Source: Spirabiliibacterium falconis
GTDB lineage: Bacteria; Pseudomonadota; Gammaproteobacteria; Enterobacterales; Pasteurellaceae
Assembly: GCF_014885015.1 (NCBI RefSeq)
Contig: NZ_JABMIJ010000009.1
Coordinates: forward strand, 1 to 64,000
DNA: 64,000 nucleotides
Direction of reading: 5' to 3'
Positions 40,499-48,277 of the stretch are shown here, in pieces. The notes below the pieces were generated by a model. The model saw nothing but the letters and a program-made list of their open reading frames with translations. It ran no database searches and had not been told where the DNA came from. Both the position numbers and the translations under genes were made by a program. Each line of letters begins with the position of its first letter. Position 1 is the stretch's first letter.

Positions 40499-40849
40499 CT
40501 AAACCGCACTTTGTGTTTTCTGCTTACATTGGCGGGCATATTTTGCCCCCCAATCGTGCATAGCCTGAATAACGGGCAGTAAACTTTCACCCAATTTGGT
40601 CAAGGAATATTCCACTTTAGGTGGCACTTCAGGATAAACTTTACGCTGCACAATACCACTGGCTTCGAGCTCTCTTAATTGTAACGTTAACATACGCTGG
40701 GTAATGTTAGGCATTGCCCTACGCAATGCGTTAAACCGCTGTGTTCCTTGTGTCAGGTGGTGCACAATCAGCACTTTCCATTTTCCACCAATAATGTCAA
40801 GCGTATCATACACAGGGCAACGTTCAGAAAAGTCTTTCATTTTATTCAT
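40499..40849 (-). CDS. HxlR-family transcriptional regulator
   Basis: A 116-aa winged-helix protein. The HxlR pattern is clear: CPVYDTLDIIGGKWKVLIVHHL with the conserved early cysteine, FNALRRAMPNITQRMLTLQLREL (recognition helix) and EVPPKVEYSLTKLGESLLPVI (wing). These regulators often sense redox or electrophile stress through that cysteine. It is divergent from the pirin gene, with about 100 bp between them, and pirin is the likely target. Confidence 0.92.
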   Translation of the reverse strand: MNKMKDFSERCPVYDTLDIIGGKWKVLIVHHLTQGTQRFNALRRAMPNITQRMLTLQLRELEASGIVQRKVYPEVPPKVEYSLTKLGESLLPVIQAMHDWGAKYARQCKQKTQSAV

Positions 40850-40947
40850 TTTTTTATGTCTCTCTAAGTATAAAAAATGTGCGTACTTACATAAAAATAA
40901 CTAACTGCTATAATAGCATCCATAAAGATAAACTTTAAGGAGAATTT

Positions 40948-41814
40948 ATGAGAACAGTTAATCGAATTTATACCCCAGCCCCAAAACATTGGGTCGGTGA
41001 TGGCTTTTTTGTACGTCAGCTCTTTAGTCATATGGGCGAAGATCGCCAAACAAATCCATTTTTAATGCTAGACTATGCTGCGCCGCATGAATATGCGCCT
41101 AATCGCCATAACCCACGCGGTGTAGGGCAACACCCACATAAAGGCTTTGAGACGGTTACGATCGCCTATCAAGGTGAGGTTGAGCACCGTGATTCCAGTG
41201 GCAGCGGTGGTGTATTACGCCCAGGCGATGTGCAATGGATGACTGCGGGCAATGGTATTATTCACCAAGAGTTTCACTCCAAGGCTTTTAGTCAGCAAGG
41301 TGGTGTATTTGAAATGGTGCAATTATGGGTGAATTTGCCTAAAGCCCATAAACAACATCCGCCACGCTACCAGCATTTAGCCAGCGAGACGATTCCAGTC
41401 TATAATTTGGACGAAAATGCGGGAAGTATTCGCCTTATTGCAGGGCAGCTATACGATACGCACGGTGCTGCACGCACGTTTACTGAATTGAACGTGTGGG
41501 ATATAACGCTCAATGAAAACGCCAAAGTGCGGTTGCCTGTTCCTAGCAACCACAATTTATCACTGGTGGTCTTGCGTGGTGACATCACAATCGGTGATCA
41601 CATTGCGCGCACTGGCGAGCTAGTAAGTTTCCATCACGATGGCGACGAAATAGAGCTAAACAGTCCACATGGTGCAAAAGTACTATTGCTATCGGGCGTG
41701 CCGATTGATGAACCCGTGGTGGGATATGGTCCTTTTGTTATGAACAGCAAAGAGGAAATCAGGCAAGCCATTGCGGACTTCAACGCAGGTAAATTTGGGC
41801 AAATTCCTGCCTAA
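40948..41814 (+). CDS. Pirin family protein (YhhW-like)
   Basis: A 288-aa bicupin protein. The N-terminal cupin has the metal ligands in GVGQHPHKGFETVTIAYQG and the family motif VEHRDSSGSGGVLRPGDVQW, followed by TAGNGIIHQEFHS. Bacterial pirins include quercetinase-like dioxygenases (YhhW), but the physiological substrate is unknown. AAGGAG precedes the ATG. It is divergent from an HxlR regulator and followed by a probable terminator. Confidence 0.92.
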   Translation: MRTVNRIYTPAPKHWVGDGFFVRQLFSHMGEDRQTNPFLMLDYAAPHEYAPNRHNPRGVGQHPHKGFETVTIAYQGEVEHRDSSGSGGVLRPGDVQWMTAGNGIIHQEFHSKAFSQQGGVFEMVQLWVNLPKAHKQHPPRYQHLASETIPVYNLDENAGSIRLIAGQLYDTHGAARTFTELNVWDITLNENAKVRLPVPSNHNLSLVVLRGDITIGDHIARTGELVSFHHDGDEIELNSPHGAKVLLLSGVPIDEPVVGYGPFVMNSKEEIRQAIADFNAGKFGQIPA

Positions 41815-41823
41815 ACAAACAAC

Positions 41824-41846
41824 AAAGTGCGGCTTAACCGCACTTT
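41824..41846. terminator. Uptake-signal hairpin between pirin gene and glycan cluster
   Basis: AAAGTGCGG (41824-41832), loop CTTAA and CCGCACTTT (41838-41846) followed by a run of T residues. One arm has a mismatch to the uptake signal (GGC for GGT). It lies between convergent genes and likely ends both. Confidence 0.65.
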
Positions 41847-41847
41847 T

Positions 41848-42636
41848 TTATACATTGTGCCCAAGCACTTCAAGCTGAGAAAGTGCGGTGAATGGGGCGG
41901 GTTCTTCGCCTTTAATTAAGTGTGTTAATGTGATTTTTTGGCAACGTCGTGGGCTGATGTGGTAACACTGCGCTTTACCTGTGCGTTGTGCCTCAATCTG
42001 TTCTTCCTGCCCGTCATCAAAACGCAATGTGATCGCTTGCCACCAGCTATCATGCGGGAAATCGGCGCGCAAATACAACACAATACAATCAACTTCAACC
42101 TCACGCCCAAACTCAATGTGTAATTGTGCGTTAGGATCTTGGGCATTACTCCACGAAGTGTAAGGGTAAGACCCATGTGCGCTGGTGTCAAATGCCCCAT
42201 CAATCACATTGCGTGCGGCAAAACGAATATTGCCCGCTTGAATATTGCTGACCGCACTTGGATAAATACCTTGCTGTGCCGCTTGTTGATATGGGTTGAA
42301 CGCTAAATTGCCATATTGTGCAATTTCATACTCACGCGCAACACGCACCCAGACAAAATGAATACCGCCACGAAAGGCTTTATCGCTGTTATACACGCGA
42401 ATATCATCGCCAAATGGAATAGTGAAGACCAGTTTTTCAGTTAAATATAACACCGCACTTTCAAAGCTATCTTCCAACCGCACTTTAAGATAGCAAGGAT
42501 AATGCTGCGCCTCGACAACCCATTTATCCCCTTGGGCATATTCGCCTTTAAAGGTGGTCACCACTTCATCAAAATCACTGCGTGCGAGTTTGATATTTTC
42601 GTTTTTATCAAATAAAGTTATGGTAATTTTTTGCAT
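41848..42636 (-). CDS. Discoidin (F5/8 type C)-like protein in the sulfatase cluster
   Basis: The 262-aa protein has no signal peptide, so it is expected in the cytoplasm. The first ~110 residues contain a beta-rich domain I do not recognise. Residues ~135-260 look like a galactose-binding/discoidin fold: NVIDGAFDTSAHGSYPYTSW, DPNAQLHIEFGREVEVDCIVLY, DSWWQAITLRFDDG and the closing FTALSQLEVLG. Such domains bind sugars. It is the last gene of the run and starts 32 bp after the sulfatase maturase stop. A role in binding the amino-sugar or the sulfatase is possible but unproven. Confidence 0.68.
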   Translation of the reverse strand: MQKITITLFDKNENIKLARSDFDEVVTTFKGEYAQGDKWVVEAQHYPCYLKVRLEDSFESAVLYLTEKLVFTIPFGDDIRVYNSDKAFRGGIHFVWVRVAREYEIAQYGNLAFNPYQQAAQQGIYPSAVSNIQAGNIRFAARNVIDGAFDTSAHGSYPYTSWSNAQDPNAQLHIEFGREVEVDCIVLYLRADFPHDSWWQAITLRFDDGQEEQIEAQRTGKAQCYHISPRRCQKITLTHLIKGEEPAPFTALSQLEVLGHNV

Positions 42637-42667
42637 AATGTCCTTCTGTTAACTATGCAACCGCACG

Positions 42668-43882
42668 CTATCTTATCATTGGCATAATATCCGCTGCCGA
42701 TCCACCTCGTTGAATAATTTGACGCATGCGGTTCATCACGGGTGTGGTTTGGCGGAAAAATAGTTGATACGATGGGCAAAGATAATTGTGCTTATGCTGC
42801 TCCCCTTTTAATGGCACAATGCGATGTTTCGGGCAACCACCATGACAAATTAACCGCACATCGCACTTTTCGCATGCTTTGGTTAAGGTATCGCGCTTGG
42901 CATCACCAAAAGCCACTTGTTTTTTAGAGTTAATGATTTCTGTTAGTGAGGTTTTGGTCGCATTGCCAATTTTATATGCAGGATAAACAAAATGATCGCA
43001 GGAATACACGTCACCATTGGCTTCAATCACGACAGCTTTGCCGCATGTCACGGTATGGATGCAACTGGTGGACGGAAAACCCATCCATTGTCCAAGCAGA
43101 TTGTCAAATTCCCTAACAAAAATCGTGCCAACATCACGACGCACCCAGTGATTAAATACATCCAGCAAAAACCGCCCATACCCCTCTCTTGGAACTGAAA
43201 AATGTGCCATTCTGGCATTTTTATTCGGCGAATAATCCGATTTTGTTAAATCGTAATTTGCCACCTCCACAATAGGGATAAACTGCATAAACGTAGAACC
43301 CAGCTCTTTTAACGCCTCATAAGTTGCCACGCCTTTATGCCAGTTTTGATCGTTAATGACCGTCAGGGTATTAAAATCCACCTCGTATTCTTTTAATAAC
43401 GCAATACCCCGTTTAACACGCTCAAAGGTGGGCTGCCCATTGATAGAAATGCGATATTTATCGTGTACCGCACTTTCACCATCAACAGAAATACCAATTA
43501 AAAAATGGTTTTGTTTAAACAATTCCATCCATTGGCGATTAAAAGCGATGCCATTCGTTTGAAAACTATTCGTAATGGTTTTTCCATTTGCAAATGCCTT
43601 TTGGTATGCAACCACTTTACGATAAAAATCAATTCCCATTAATGTTGGCTCACCACCTTGCCACGCAAAATCAACCGTTTCACCGGCATGAGAATGAATA
43701 TAGTTTTTCACATACGCCTTTAATGTTTCATCGCTCATCAAATCTACTTTGTGTGTTAATACCGCTTCTTTTTCCAGATAGAAACAGTATTCACACTTGA
43801 TGTTGCAATTAAAACTGCTCGGCTTCGCCATCACGTGAAAATAGCTAGGTTTAGCTAAATGTTGAGGCTGTTGCAAAATCAC
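42668..43882 (-). CDS. Anaerobic sulfatase-maturating enzyme (radical SAM)
   Basis: The enzyme converts the active-site Cys or Ser of sulfatases to formylglycine in the cytoplasm. The radical-SAM motif is NCNIKCEYCFYLEKE (Cys26, Cys30, Cys33). GGEPTLMGIDFYRKV is the SAM-binding GGE segment. A C-terminal SPASM region holds further clusters: CGKAVVIEANGDVYSCDHF and CEKCDVRLICHGGCPKHR. Length about 404 aa is typical. The start is uncertain: GTG 43882 overlaps GGAG, TTG 43876 is better spaced from it. Its client is presumably the Cys-type sulfatase at 54.0 kb. It has its own terminator upstream and so likely its own promoter. Confidence 0.92.
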   Translation of the reverse strand: MILQQPQHLAKPSYFHVMAKPSSFNCNIKCEYCFYLEKEAVLTHKVDLMSDETLKAYVKNYIHSHAGETVDFAWQGGEPTLMGIDFYRKVVAYQKAFANGKTITNSFQTNGIAFNRQWMELFKQNHFLIGISVDGESAVHDKYRISINGQPTFERVKRGIALLKEYEVDFNTLTVINDQNWHKGVATYEALKELGSTFMQFIPIVEVANYDLTKSDYSPNKNARMAHFSVPREGYGRFLLDVFNHWVRRDVGTIFVREFDNLLGQWMGFPSTSCIHTVTCGKAVVIEANGDVYSCDHFVYPAYKIGNATKTSLTEIINSKKQVAFGDAKRDTLTKACEKCDVRLICHGGCPKHRIVPLKGEQHKHNYLCPSYQLFFRQTTPVMNRMRQIIQRGGSAADIMPMIR

Positions 43883-43902
43883 TCCGCTTGAATAAACTCA
43901 GA

Positions 43903-43929
43903 AAAAGGCGTTATTAGCGTGAATAACGC
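43903..43929 (-). terminator. Intrinsic terminator after the LacD aldolase gene
   Basis: On the minus strand GCGTTATT, loop CACGCT, AATAACGC is followed by CTTTTTC. The eight-pair stem with a T-run is a standard rho-independent terminator for the aldolase transcript. It separates that gene from the maturase. Confidence 0.75.
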
Positions 43930-43936
43930 TCTAAAA

Positions 43937-44884
43937 TTAATAGGTTATACCCTGTGCTGTTTCATTTAAAACGACATTTAAGGCTTCAATATTCGCTTTG
44001 CCTTGTGTTTCAAGCCATACTTTTGCCGCCTCAATGCCTTCGTTTTTAAAGACATCAACTGCACCCGCCCAAGTGGCGCGCCCACATAAAACACCATTAA
44101 ATTGGCTACCTGCCGCTTTGGCAAAACGTAGTGTATCATTAAATAGCTCAGAGCTAACTCCCGCACTTAAGAAAATAAACGGGATATGGGTAGCATCGCT
44201 CTGTTCTTTAAAAAACGCTTTGGCTTGTGCTTGAGTATGCACGACGTCATTGCCGTAGCCTTCCACATAATTCATATTCACCGGCACTTCCACTTTCAGC
44301 ACATCCACCCCAAAGTGCGGTTGACTGAACAGTTTCATTGCCTCAATCACTTTACGTGGTTTAAGTTTAGCGTATTCTTTCGCGTCACTTACGTTGGCAT
44401 CATAGCTAACAAGTTCGAGGAAAAATGGCATTTCTTCCGCTTTACATTCTGCGGCGACTCGCTCAACAAAGGCTTCTTTCACGTCATTGACCTCTTTGCC
44501 TTCGTCAACATCAATATAAAGTAATAACTTCACGCCATCTGCACCTTTTTCTTTCAAGCGATAAACAGAGACATCATCAATCAGATCAGGATAACGTCCT
44601 GGTTGCGTTTTGTCGTAACCTGTTTTTTCATACGCCATTAAAAGCCCCGCATTCGGTGCACGTTTGCCTGCTGCTTCCCAACCCACTTCAGGATCTAATA
44701 AAATAGAGGACGCATAAGGTGTTAAGTACTGCGATACCAAGCCTTTAAATACCGCCAATTGCTCATTCGTTGCACTCTCTCCTAACATACGGCGCAATGC
44801 ACCACGCTGATCTATCGCCAAGGCACCAATAATATTATTGTTATTACATAATTTTTTTAAACGTTGTTGTCTGAGCGTCAACAT
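43937..44884 (-). CDS. Class I tagatose 1,6-bisphosphate aldolase (LacD-like)
   Basis: A 315-aa TIM-barrel aldolase of the LacD family: GALAIDQRGALRRML near residue 20, ILLDPEVGW, DGVKLLLYIDVDEG with the probable Schiff-base lysine region, HFGVDVLKVEVPVN and PFIFLSAGVS. LacD splits tagatose 1,6-bisphosphate (and related ketose bisphosphates) to triose phosphates. LacD is typical of Gram-positive lactose pathways; here it takes the place that KbaY or GatY has in enterobacterial galactosamine clusters. AGGAGAGG precedes the ATG. Terminators on both sides make it a separate unit. Confidence 0.88.
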   Translation of the reverse strand: MLTLRQQRLKKLCNNNNIIGALAIDQRGALRRMLGESATNEQLAVFKGLVSQYLTPYASSILLDPEVGWEAAGKRAPNAGLLMAYEKTGYDKTQPGRYPDLIDDVSVYRLKEKGADGVKLLLYIDVDEGKEVNDVKEAFVERVAAECKAEEMPFFLELVSYDANVSDAKEYAKLKPRKVIEAMKLFSQPHFGVDVLKVEVPVNMNYVEGYGNDVVHTQAQAKAFFKEQSDATHIPFIFLSAGVSSELFNDTLRFAKAAGSQFNGVLCGRATWAGAVDVFKNEGIEAAKVWLETQGKANIEALNVVLNETAQGITY

Positions 44885-44949
44885 AACCTCTCCTAATTAA
44901 AAACGGCTCTCATTTTTGCTTATAATAAAACCATTACTTCTAAAAAGCA

Positions 44950-44969
44950 AAGCAGGCTTTCGCCTGCTT
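44950..44969 (-). terminator. Intrinsic terminator after the KDG kinase gene
   Basis: On the minus strand AAGCAGGC, tetraloop GAAA, GCCTGCTT followed by TGCTTTTT forms a strong rho-independent terminator directly after the kinase stop. It ends the long PTS/GH105 operon before the LacD gene. Confidence 0.85.
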
Positions 44970-44975
44970 CTACGC

Positions 44976-45896
44976 TTATTTTGGCATTGCCGCTTTGGGA
45001 ATAATTGCCCCTTTATGCTGAATCACTGTGCCTGCTAAGCGATGCCCACCTGCAATCGCCTCTAAAATTGGTTTTCCTAGCAATCGTTCACCTAAATAGC
45101 CAGCACTAAATGAATCCCCAGCCGCAGTAGTATCAATCACATTTTTGACTGGCGTTGGTGCAAGTTCGACTCGCTCATCACGCGTTACGACAATACACGA
45201 TTCACTGCCGCGTTTAATCACAATTTCACGCACACCAAACGCACAAGTGCGGTCTAAACATTCACTTAAAGCACTATCGCCATATAACATCACTTCATCA
45301 TCAAAAGTTAAAAAGGCAATATCCGTCAATTTTAAAATGCGTGCGTAGGCTTGCTGTGTTGCTGCCTTGCTTTCCCACAAAATTGGGCGATAATTATTAT
45401 CAAAGGCAATTTTTACACCCTCATTATGACAACGCTCTAGTAAGTCAAAAAGAATATTTCGCTCTTTTTCGGGCAAAATGGCAAGACTGATGCCACTTAA
45501 ATAAATCAACTCAAACTGGCTCAAAGTGCGGTATAAATCTTCCACATCAACGCTAGACAACCAAAAACGCGCCGCCGCATCACTGCGCCAATAGCGGAAA
45601 TCACGTTCGCCATCAGGGCGAGTCGAAATGGTATAAAGCCCTGGTAATTTTTTCTCAGAGATAGCGACTAAATCCGTATTAATTTGCTCTTTTTTCCATG
45701 CGTCCAACATATTACGACTAAACTCGTCAGTGCCAAGCCCAGTTAAATAAGCGACTTCCACCCCATGGTCAGCGGTTAAGCGAGAAAGGTAAAGTGCGGT
45801 ATTGAGGGTGTCTCCACCAAAACCAGAGCTATAAAGATCGCCTTCTTTTTTCAGCTCCACCATACATTCGCCAATAATTGCTACTTTTTTCGTCAT
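44976..45896 (-). CDS. kdgK: 2-dehydro-3-deoxygluconokinase (KDG kinase)
   Basis: A PfkB-family sugar kinase, 306 aa from ATG 45896 (MTKKVAIIGECMVEL), which is preceded by AGAGGTGAT. Family features are GGDTLNTALYLSRL (substrate Gly-Gly), YWRSDAAAR, typical of KDG kinases, and the ATP and catalytic site DTTAAGDSFSAGYLGERL. It makes KDPG from KDG, the end product of unsaturated uronate breakdown. Its place after GH105 and the RpiB-like isomerase fits that route exactly. The next enzyme, Eda, is not in the window. Confidence 0.92.
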   Translation of the reverse strand: MTKKVAIIGECMVELKKEGDLYSSGFGGDTLNTALYLSRLTADHGVEVAYLTGLGTDEFSRNMLDAWKKEQINTDLVAISEKKLPGLYTISTRPDGERDFRYWRSDAAARFWLSSVDVEDLYRTLSQFELIYLSGISLAILPEKERNILFDLLERCHNEGVKIAFDNNYRPILWESKAATQQAYARILKLTDIAFLTFDDEVMLYGDSALSECLDRTCAFGVREIVIKRGSESCIVVTRDERVELAPTPVKNVIDTTAAGDSFSAGYLGERLLGKPILEAIAGGHRLAGTVIQHKGAIIPKAAMPK

Positions 45897-45918
45897 ACTA
45901 TCACCTCTTACATTCGCC

Positions 45919-45941
45919 AAAGCCAGCATAATGCTGGCTTT
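45919..45941. terminator. Hairpin between isomerase and KDG kinase genes
   Basis: AAAGCCAGCAT (45919-45929) and ATGCTGGCTTT (45931-45941) form an 11-bp stem. Its T-run is better on the plus strand (TTTTTC), whereas the surrounding genes run on the minus strand, so it may be a transcript-stabilising or partial terminator inside the operon. Confidence 0.45.
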
Positions 45942-45953
45942 TTCACTTTTTGA

Positions 45954-46595
45954 TTATGCGTTCAACACGCTTTCAACGTATGCGCGGATTTCATCATCTT
46001 GGCAATTGTTGAAGAAGCACTCTTGGAAGCGTTTTCCTGTAACTGCTGTTTTTACTAATTCTGGGTCAAGGGCTTTTAAGGTATCAAGATAGTTGTCTTT
46101 CGCAACCGCTGCTTTCACTTGGTTTAAAATGCCTGCATTGCGTAACTGTGGCTCTCTGCGCTCAACTGGGTAGCCTTGACCACGCTCACCTGCGAAGGCT
46201 TTTTCAAACATATAACGTACATTTAATTCAGCTCCCCAGCCAAAGCCTTTCGCAAACGCCAATGACAAGGCATTACCGTTATTAATTTGGGCAAACAAGA
46301 AAGCATCGGCTGGATCTAAACAGTAGCCACATACCACACCTGGATGGGCGTTCAATGACATTAATGCTCCTTGACCTGTACCACAACCAGTGATCACAAA
46401 ATCCACTGCTTTAGCGTTTAACAAAATGCTTGCCATAATGCCTAAGTGAATATAGGTTAAGTGATGATCATTTTCACTGTCCATACCGACGTTATAAACA
46501 TCGTAGCCTTTTGGTGCTACAACACTTTGTAATTCTTTTAAAATAATTGGATTTTTCGCCGCTTGGCTGTTTTCCATCATTAATGCAATTTTCAT
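45954..46595 (-). CDS. RpiB/LacA/LacB-family isomerase, probable DhuI-type uronate isomerase
   Basis: A 213-aa protein of the RpiB/LacAB fold (MKIALMMENSQAAKNP; FVITGCGTGQGALMSLNAHPG with the catalytic Cys; SLAFAKGFGWGAELNV). It is longer than RpiB (about 150 aa). In streptococcal glycosaminoglycan clusters an RpiB-like protein of this size, DhuI, isomerises 4-deoxy-5-keto-uronate, replacing KduI. Because it lies between GH105 and KDG kinase, I infer the DhuI role. A galactose-6-phosphate isomerase role is less likely, since AgaS already yields tagatose 6-phosphate. The partner reductase (DhuD/KduD) is not nearby. Confidence 0.82.
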   Translation of the reverse strand: MKIALMMENSQAAKNPIILKELQSVVAPKGYDVYNVGMDSENDHHLTYIHLGIMASILLNAKAVDFVITGCGTGQGALMSLNAHPGVVCGYCLDPADAFLFAQINNGNALSLAFAKGFGWGAELNVRYMFEKAFAGERGQGYPVERREPQLRNAGILNQVKAAVAKDNYLDTLKALDPELVKTAVTGKRFQECFFNNCQDDEIRAYVESVLNA

Positions 46596-46693
46596 AAACT
46601 GTTATCCTTAAACTTGTCTTAAAAAATACTTATCAAATATATTGAAAGCACGGTTCATTTTACCGCACTTACGCTTTTTCATCAACCGCTGAC

Positions 46694-47740
46694 TTAGCGT
46701 GTAATGTGCTGTACTTCACATCCTGCAAGCAAAAATGCCCCTGCACCATAATCAATGTTATGCTCAAATTTCACATCGCGTGGGTTAAATGCAGGCAGTT
46801 GCACCCAGCCAATCATGCCGTTTTCGTGTACCGCACTTTCAAGTGCCGACCAGGCTTTTTCTACTACAGGTAAATAGGTCGCCTTATCTAACACTCCATG
46901 ATTCACACCCCATGCGAGCGCATAGCAAAATAGTGAACTCGCTGAGCTTTCTGGAGCTGGGAAACTATCTGGATCGAGTAAGCTCGCACGCCAAAAACCA
47001 TCATCGTGTTGGTATTTGATCACCTGCTCTGCCAACTGTTTAAATAAATTTAAATAACGATCGCGATCAGCAAAATCACCTGGTAGGCTCGCCAAAATGC
47101 GTGGAATCGCCGCAATCACCCAACCAATGCCACGACTCCAGAACACTTTCTCACCGTTGGCTTCACGCATTTCACTGCCTTTTCCGTCAGGAATATAGCG
47201 ATGATCACGATAGAAAAGTGCGGTTTCAGGGTCTTGTAAATGCGCAACACTATCCCAAAAGGCTTGATTCATATAGTTAACGTATTTTGCATCCCCTGTT
47301 TGTTTGCTTAATTTAGCAAATGCTGGCGGTGCCATAAATAACGAATCACACCACCACCAGTCTTCACGACCAGGTTTTGGATTGTCGATCATATCATTGA
47401 TGAAGTTGATGGTCGGCTCGAGGGCTTCTGCTTGATTGATTTCTGGATACACGTCAATGTAACCTTGTGCACACACTAAATCATCAGCAAAACGGGCATT
47501 TGGGCCTGTTCTAAAGCCTGTGTGTAAGGTGTAATTCAACACGCCATCACGATACTCTTCATCGCCTGTGGCAAGCCATGCCGCAGCAGCACACGACCAA
47601 AATACGCCACGTTCCCAGTCAGTATCTTTAATAAAGCGAGTTTTGCCTGAACGGCGGATCACGCTGCGTGTTTGATTAGCGGCTTGCCAGCGGTAAACCC
47701 GTTTCATCAAGGTTTGTACCGCATCTTTTTGAATGCTCAT
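46694..47740 (-). CDS. GH105 unsaturated uronyl hydrolase
   Basis: A 348-aa (alpha/alpha)6 barrel enzyme without signal peptide, so cytoplasmic. GH105 landmarks are NARFADDLVCAQGYIDVY (Asp86/87), DWWWCDSLFMAPPAFAKL (catalytic Asp132) and VFWSRGIGWVIAAIPRIL. The family hydrates delta-4,5-unsaturated uronic acids at the non-reducing end, which releases the neighbouring sugar. Here it likely splits imported unsaturated disaccharides into 4-deoxy-5-keto-uronate and an amino-sugar. Streptococci use GH88 at the same step. Rhamnogalacturonan specificity, common in GH105, is disfavoured by the galactosamine genes around it. Confidence 0.88.
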   Translation of the reverse strand: MSIQKDAVQTLMKRVYRWQAANQTRSVIRRSGKTRFIKDTDWERGVFWSCAAAAWLATGDEEYRDGVLNYTLHTGFRTGPNARFADDLVCAQGYIDVYPEINQAEALEPTINFINDMIDNPKPGREDWWWCDSLFMAPPAFAKLSKQTGDAKYVNYMNQAFWDSVAHLQDPETALFYRDHRYIPDGKGSEMREANGEKVFWSRGIGWVIAAIPRILASLPGDFADRDRYLNLFKQLAEQVIKYQHDDGFWRASLLDPDSFPAPESSASSLFCYALAWGVNHGVLDKATYLPVVEKAWSALESAVHENGMIGWVQLPAFNPRDVKFEHNIDYGAGAFLLAGCEVQHITR

Positions 47741-47755
47741 ACATGCTCCTTTTGT

Positions 47756-47777
47756 AAAGTGCGGTTGACCGCACTTT
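47756..47777. terminator. Uptake-signal palindrome between PTS EIIA and GH105 genes
   Basis: AAAGTGCGGT (47756-47765) and ACCGCACTTT (47768-47777) surround TG. It sits inside an otherwise collinear run, in the 43 bp between the EIIA stop and GH105 start. It may lower expression of the downstream enzymes relative to the transporter. Confidence 0.5.
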
Positions 47778-47783
47778 GATTAT

Positions 47784-48224
47784 TTATAGACCGTCTTCGC
47801 TTTCGTCATCTTGCGCATTCATCGCTGCTTCAACTTCAACACGAATGTCTTTAATGTTGCTCATTTCACCGCTGACTAATGCGTCTTTTAATTCTTTTAA
47901 GGTAAATTCTTCACGCTCAAGTGCAGCATTAACGATCATAGAAAGATTGGCCCCACATACGACTTCTACGTCAGGGTGTTGTAATAAAATATTGATAGCG
48001 CGATTGGTCGGTGAGCCACCGTAAATATCGGTTAAAAAAAGTACGCCTTCGCCCTGATTGACGTTTTTCATTGCTGCAACAAGTTGCTCTTCAAGTTGCT
48101 CGGTTGACATGCTTTCTAAAAAATCAACAAATTCTAACTGTTCTTGTTTGCCGACAATAGCCTCAACGGCCGATTGCATACCTGATGCGAAATGTAAATG
48201 CCCTGAAACGACGATGCCTAACAT
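47784..48224 (-). CDS. PTS mannose-family EIIA component (AgaF-like)
   Basis: A 146-aa cytoplasmic phosphocarrier. MLGIVVSGHLHFASGMQSAV has the phosphorylated His in the usual position, and LFLTDIYGGSPTNRAI is the EIIA-Man/Aga signature. I start at ATG 48224, with GGGGGAT upstream. It takes phosphate from HPr and passes it to the EIIB at 49.9 kb. Although EIIA is the last PTS gene transcribed, all four parts (B, C, D, A) are present in one run. Confidence 0.92.
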   Translation of the reverse strand: MLGIVVSGHLHFASGMQSAVEAIVGKQEQLEFVDFLESMSTEQLEEQLVAAMKNVNQGEGVLFLTDIYGGSPTNRAINILLQHPDVEVVCGANLSMIVNAALEREEFTLKELKDALVSGEMSNIKDIRVEVEAAMNAQDDESEDGL

Positions 48225-48252
48225 AATATCCCCCAAATAAATGTGATAAAGA

Positions 48253-48268
48253 GAGGGGCAAGCCCCTC
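48253..48268. other. Intra-operon hairpin between EIID and EIIA genes
   Basis: GAGGGGC (48253-48259) and GCCCCTC (48262-48268) form a GC-rich stem in the 53-bp gap between the EIID and EIIA genes. On the minus strand it is followed by TCTTTATC, not a strong T-run. An RNA processing or stabilising role is plausible. Confidence 0.4.
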
Positions 48269-48277
48269 CCTAATTGG

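Noticed and set aside
45954-46595. Ribose-5-phosphate isomerase B
   Set aside because: The protein is about 60 residues longer than RpiB and sits between GH105 and KDG kinase, which favours a uronate isomerase role.
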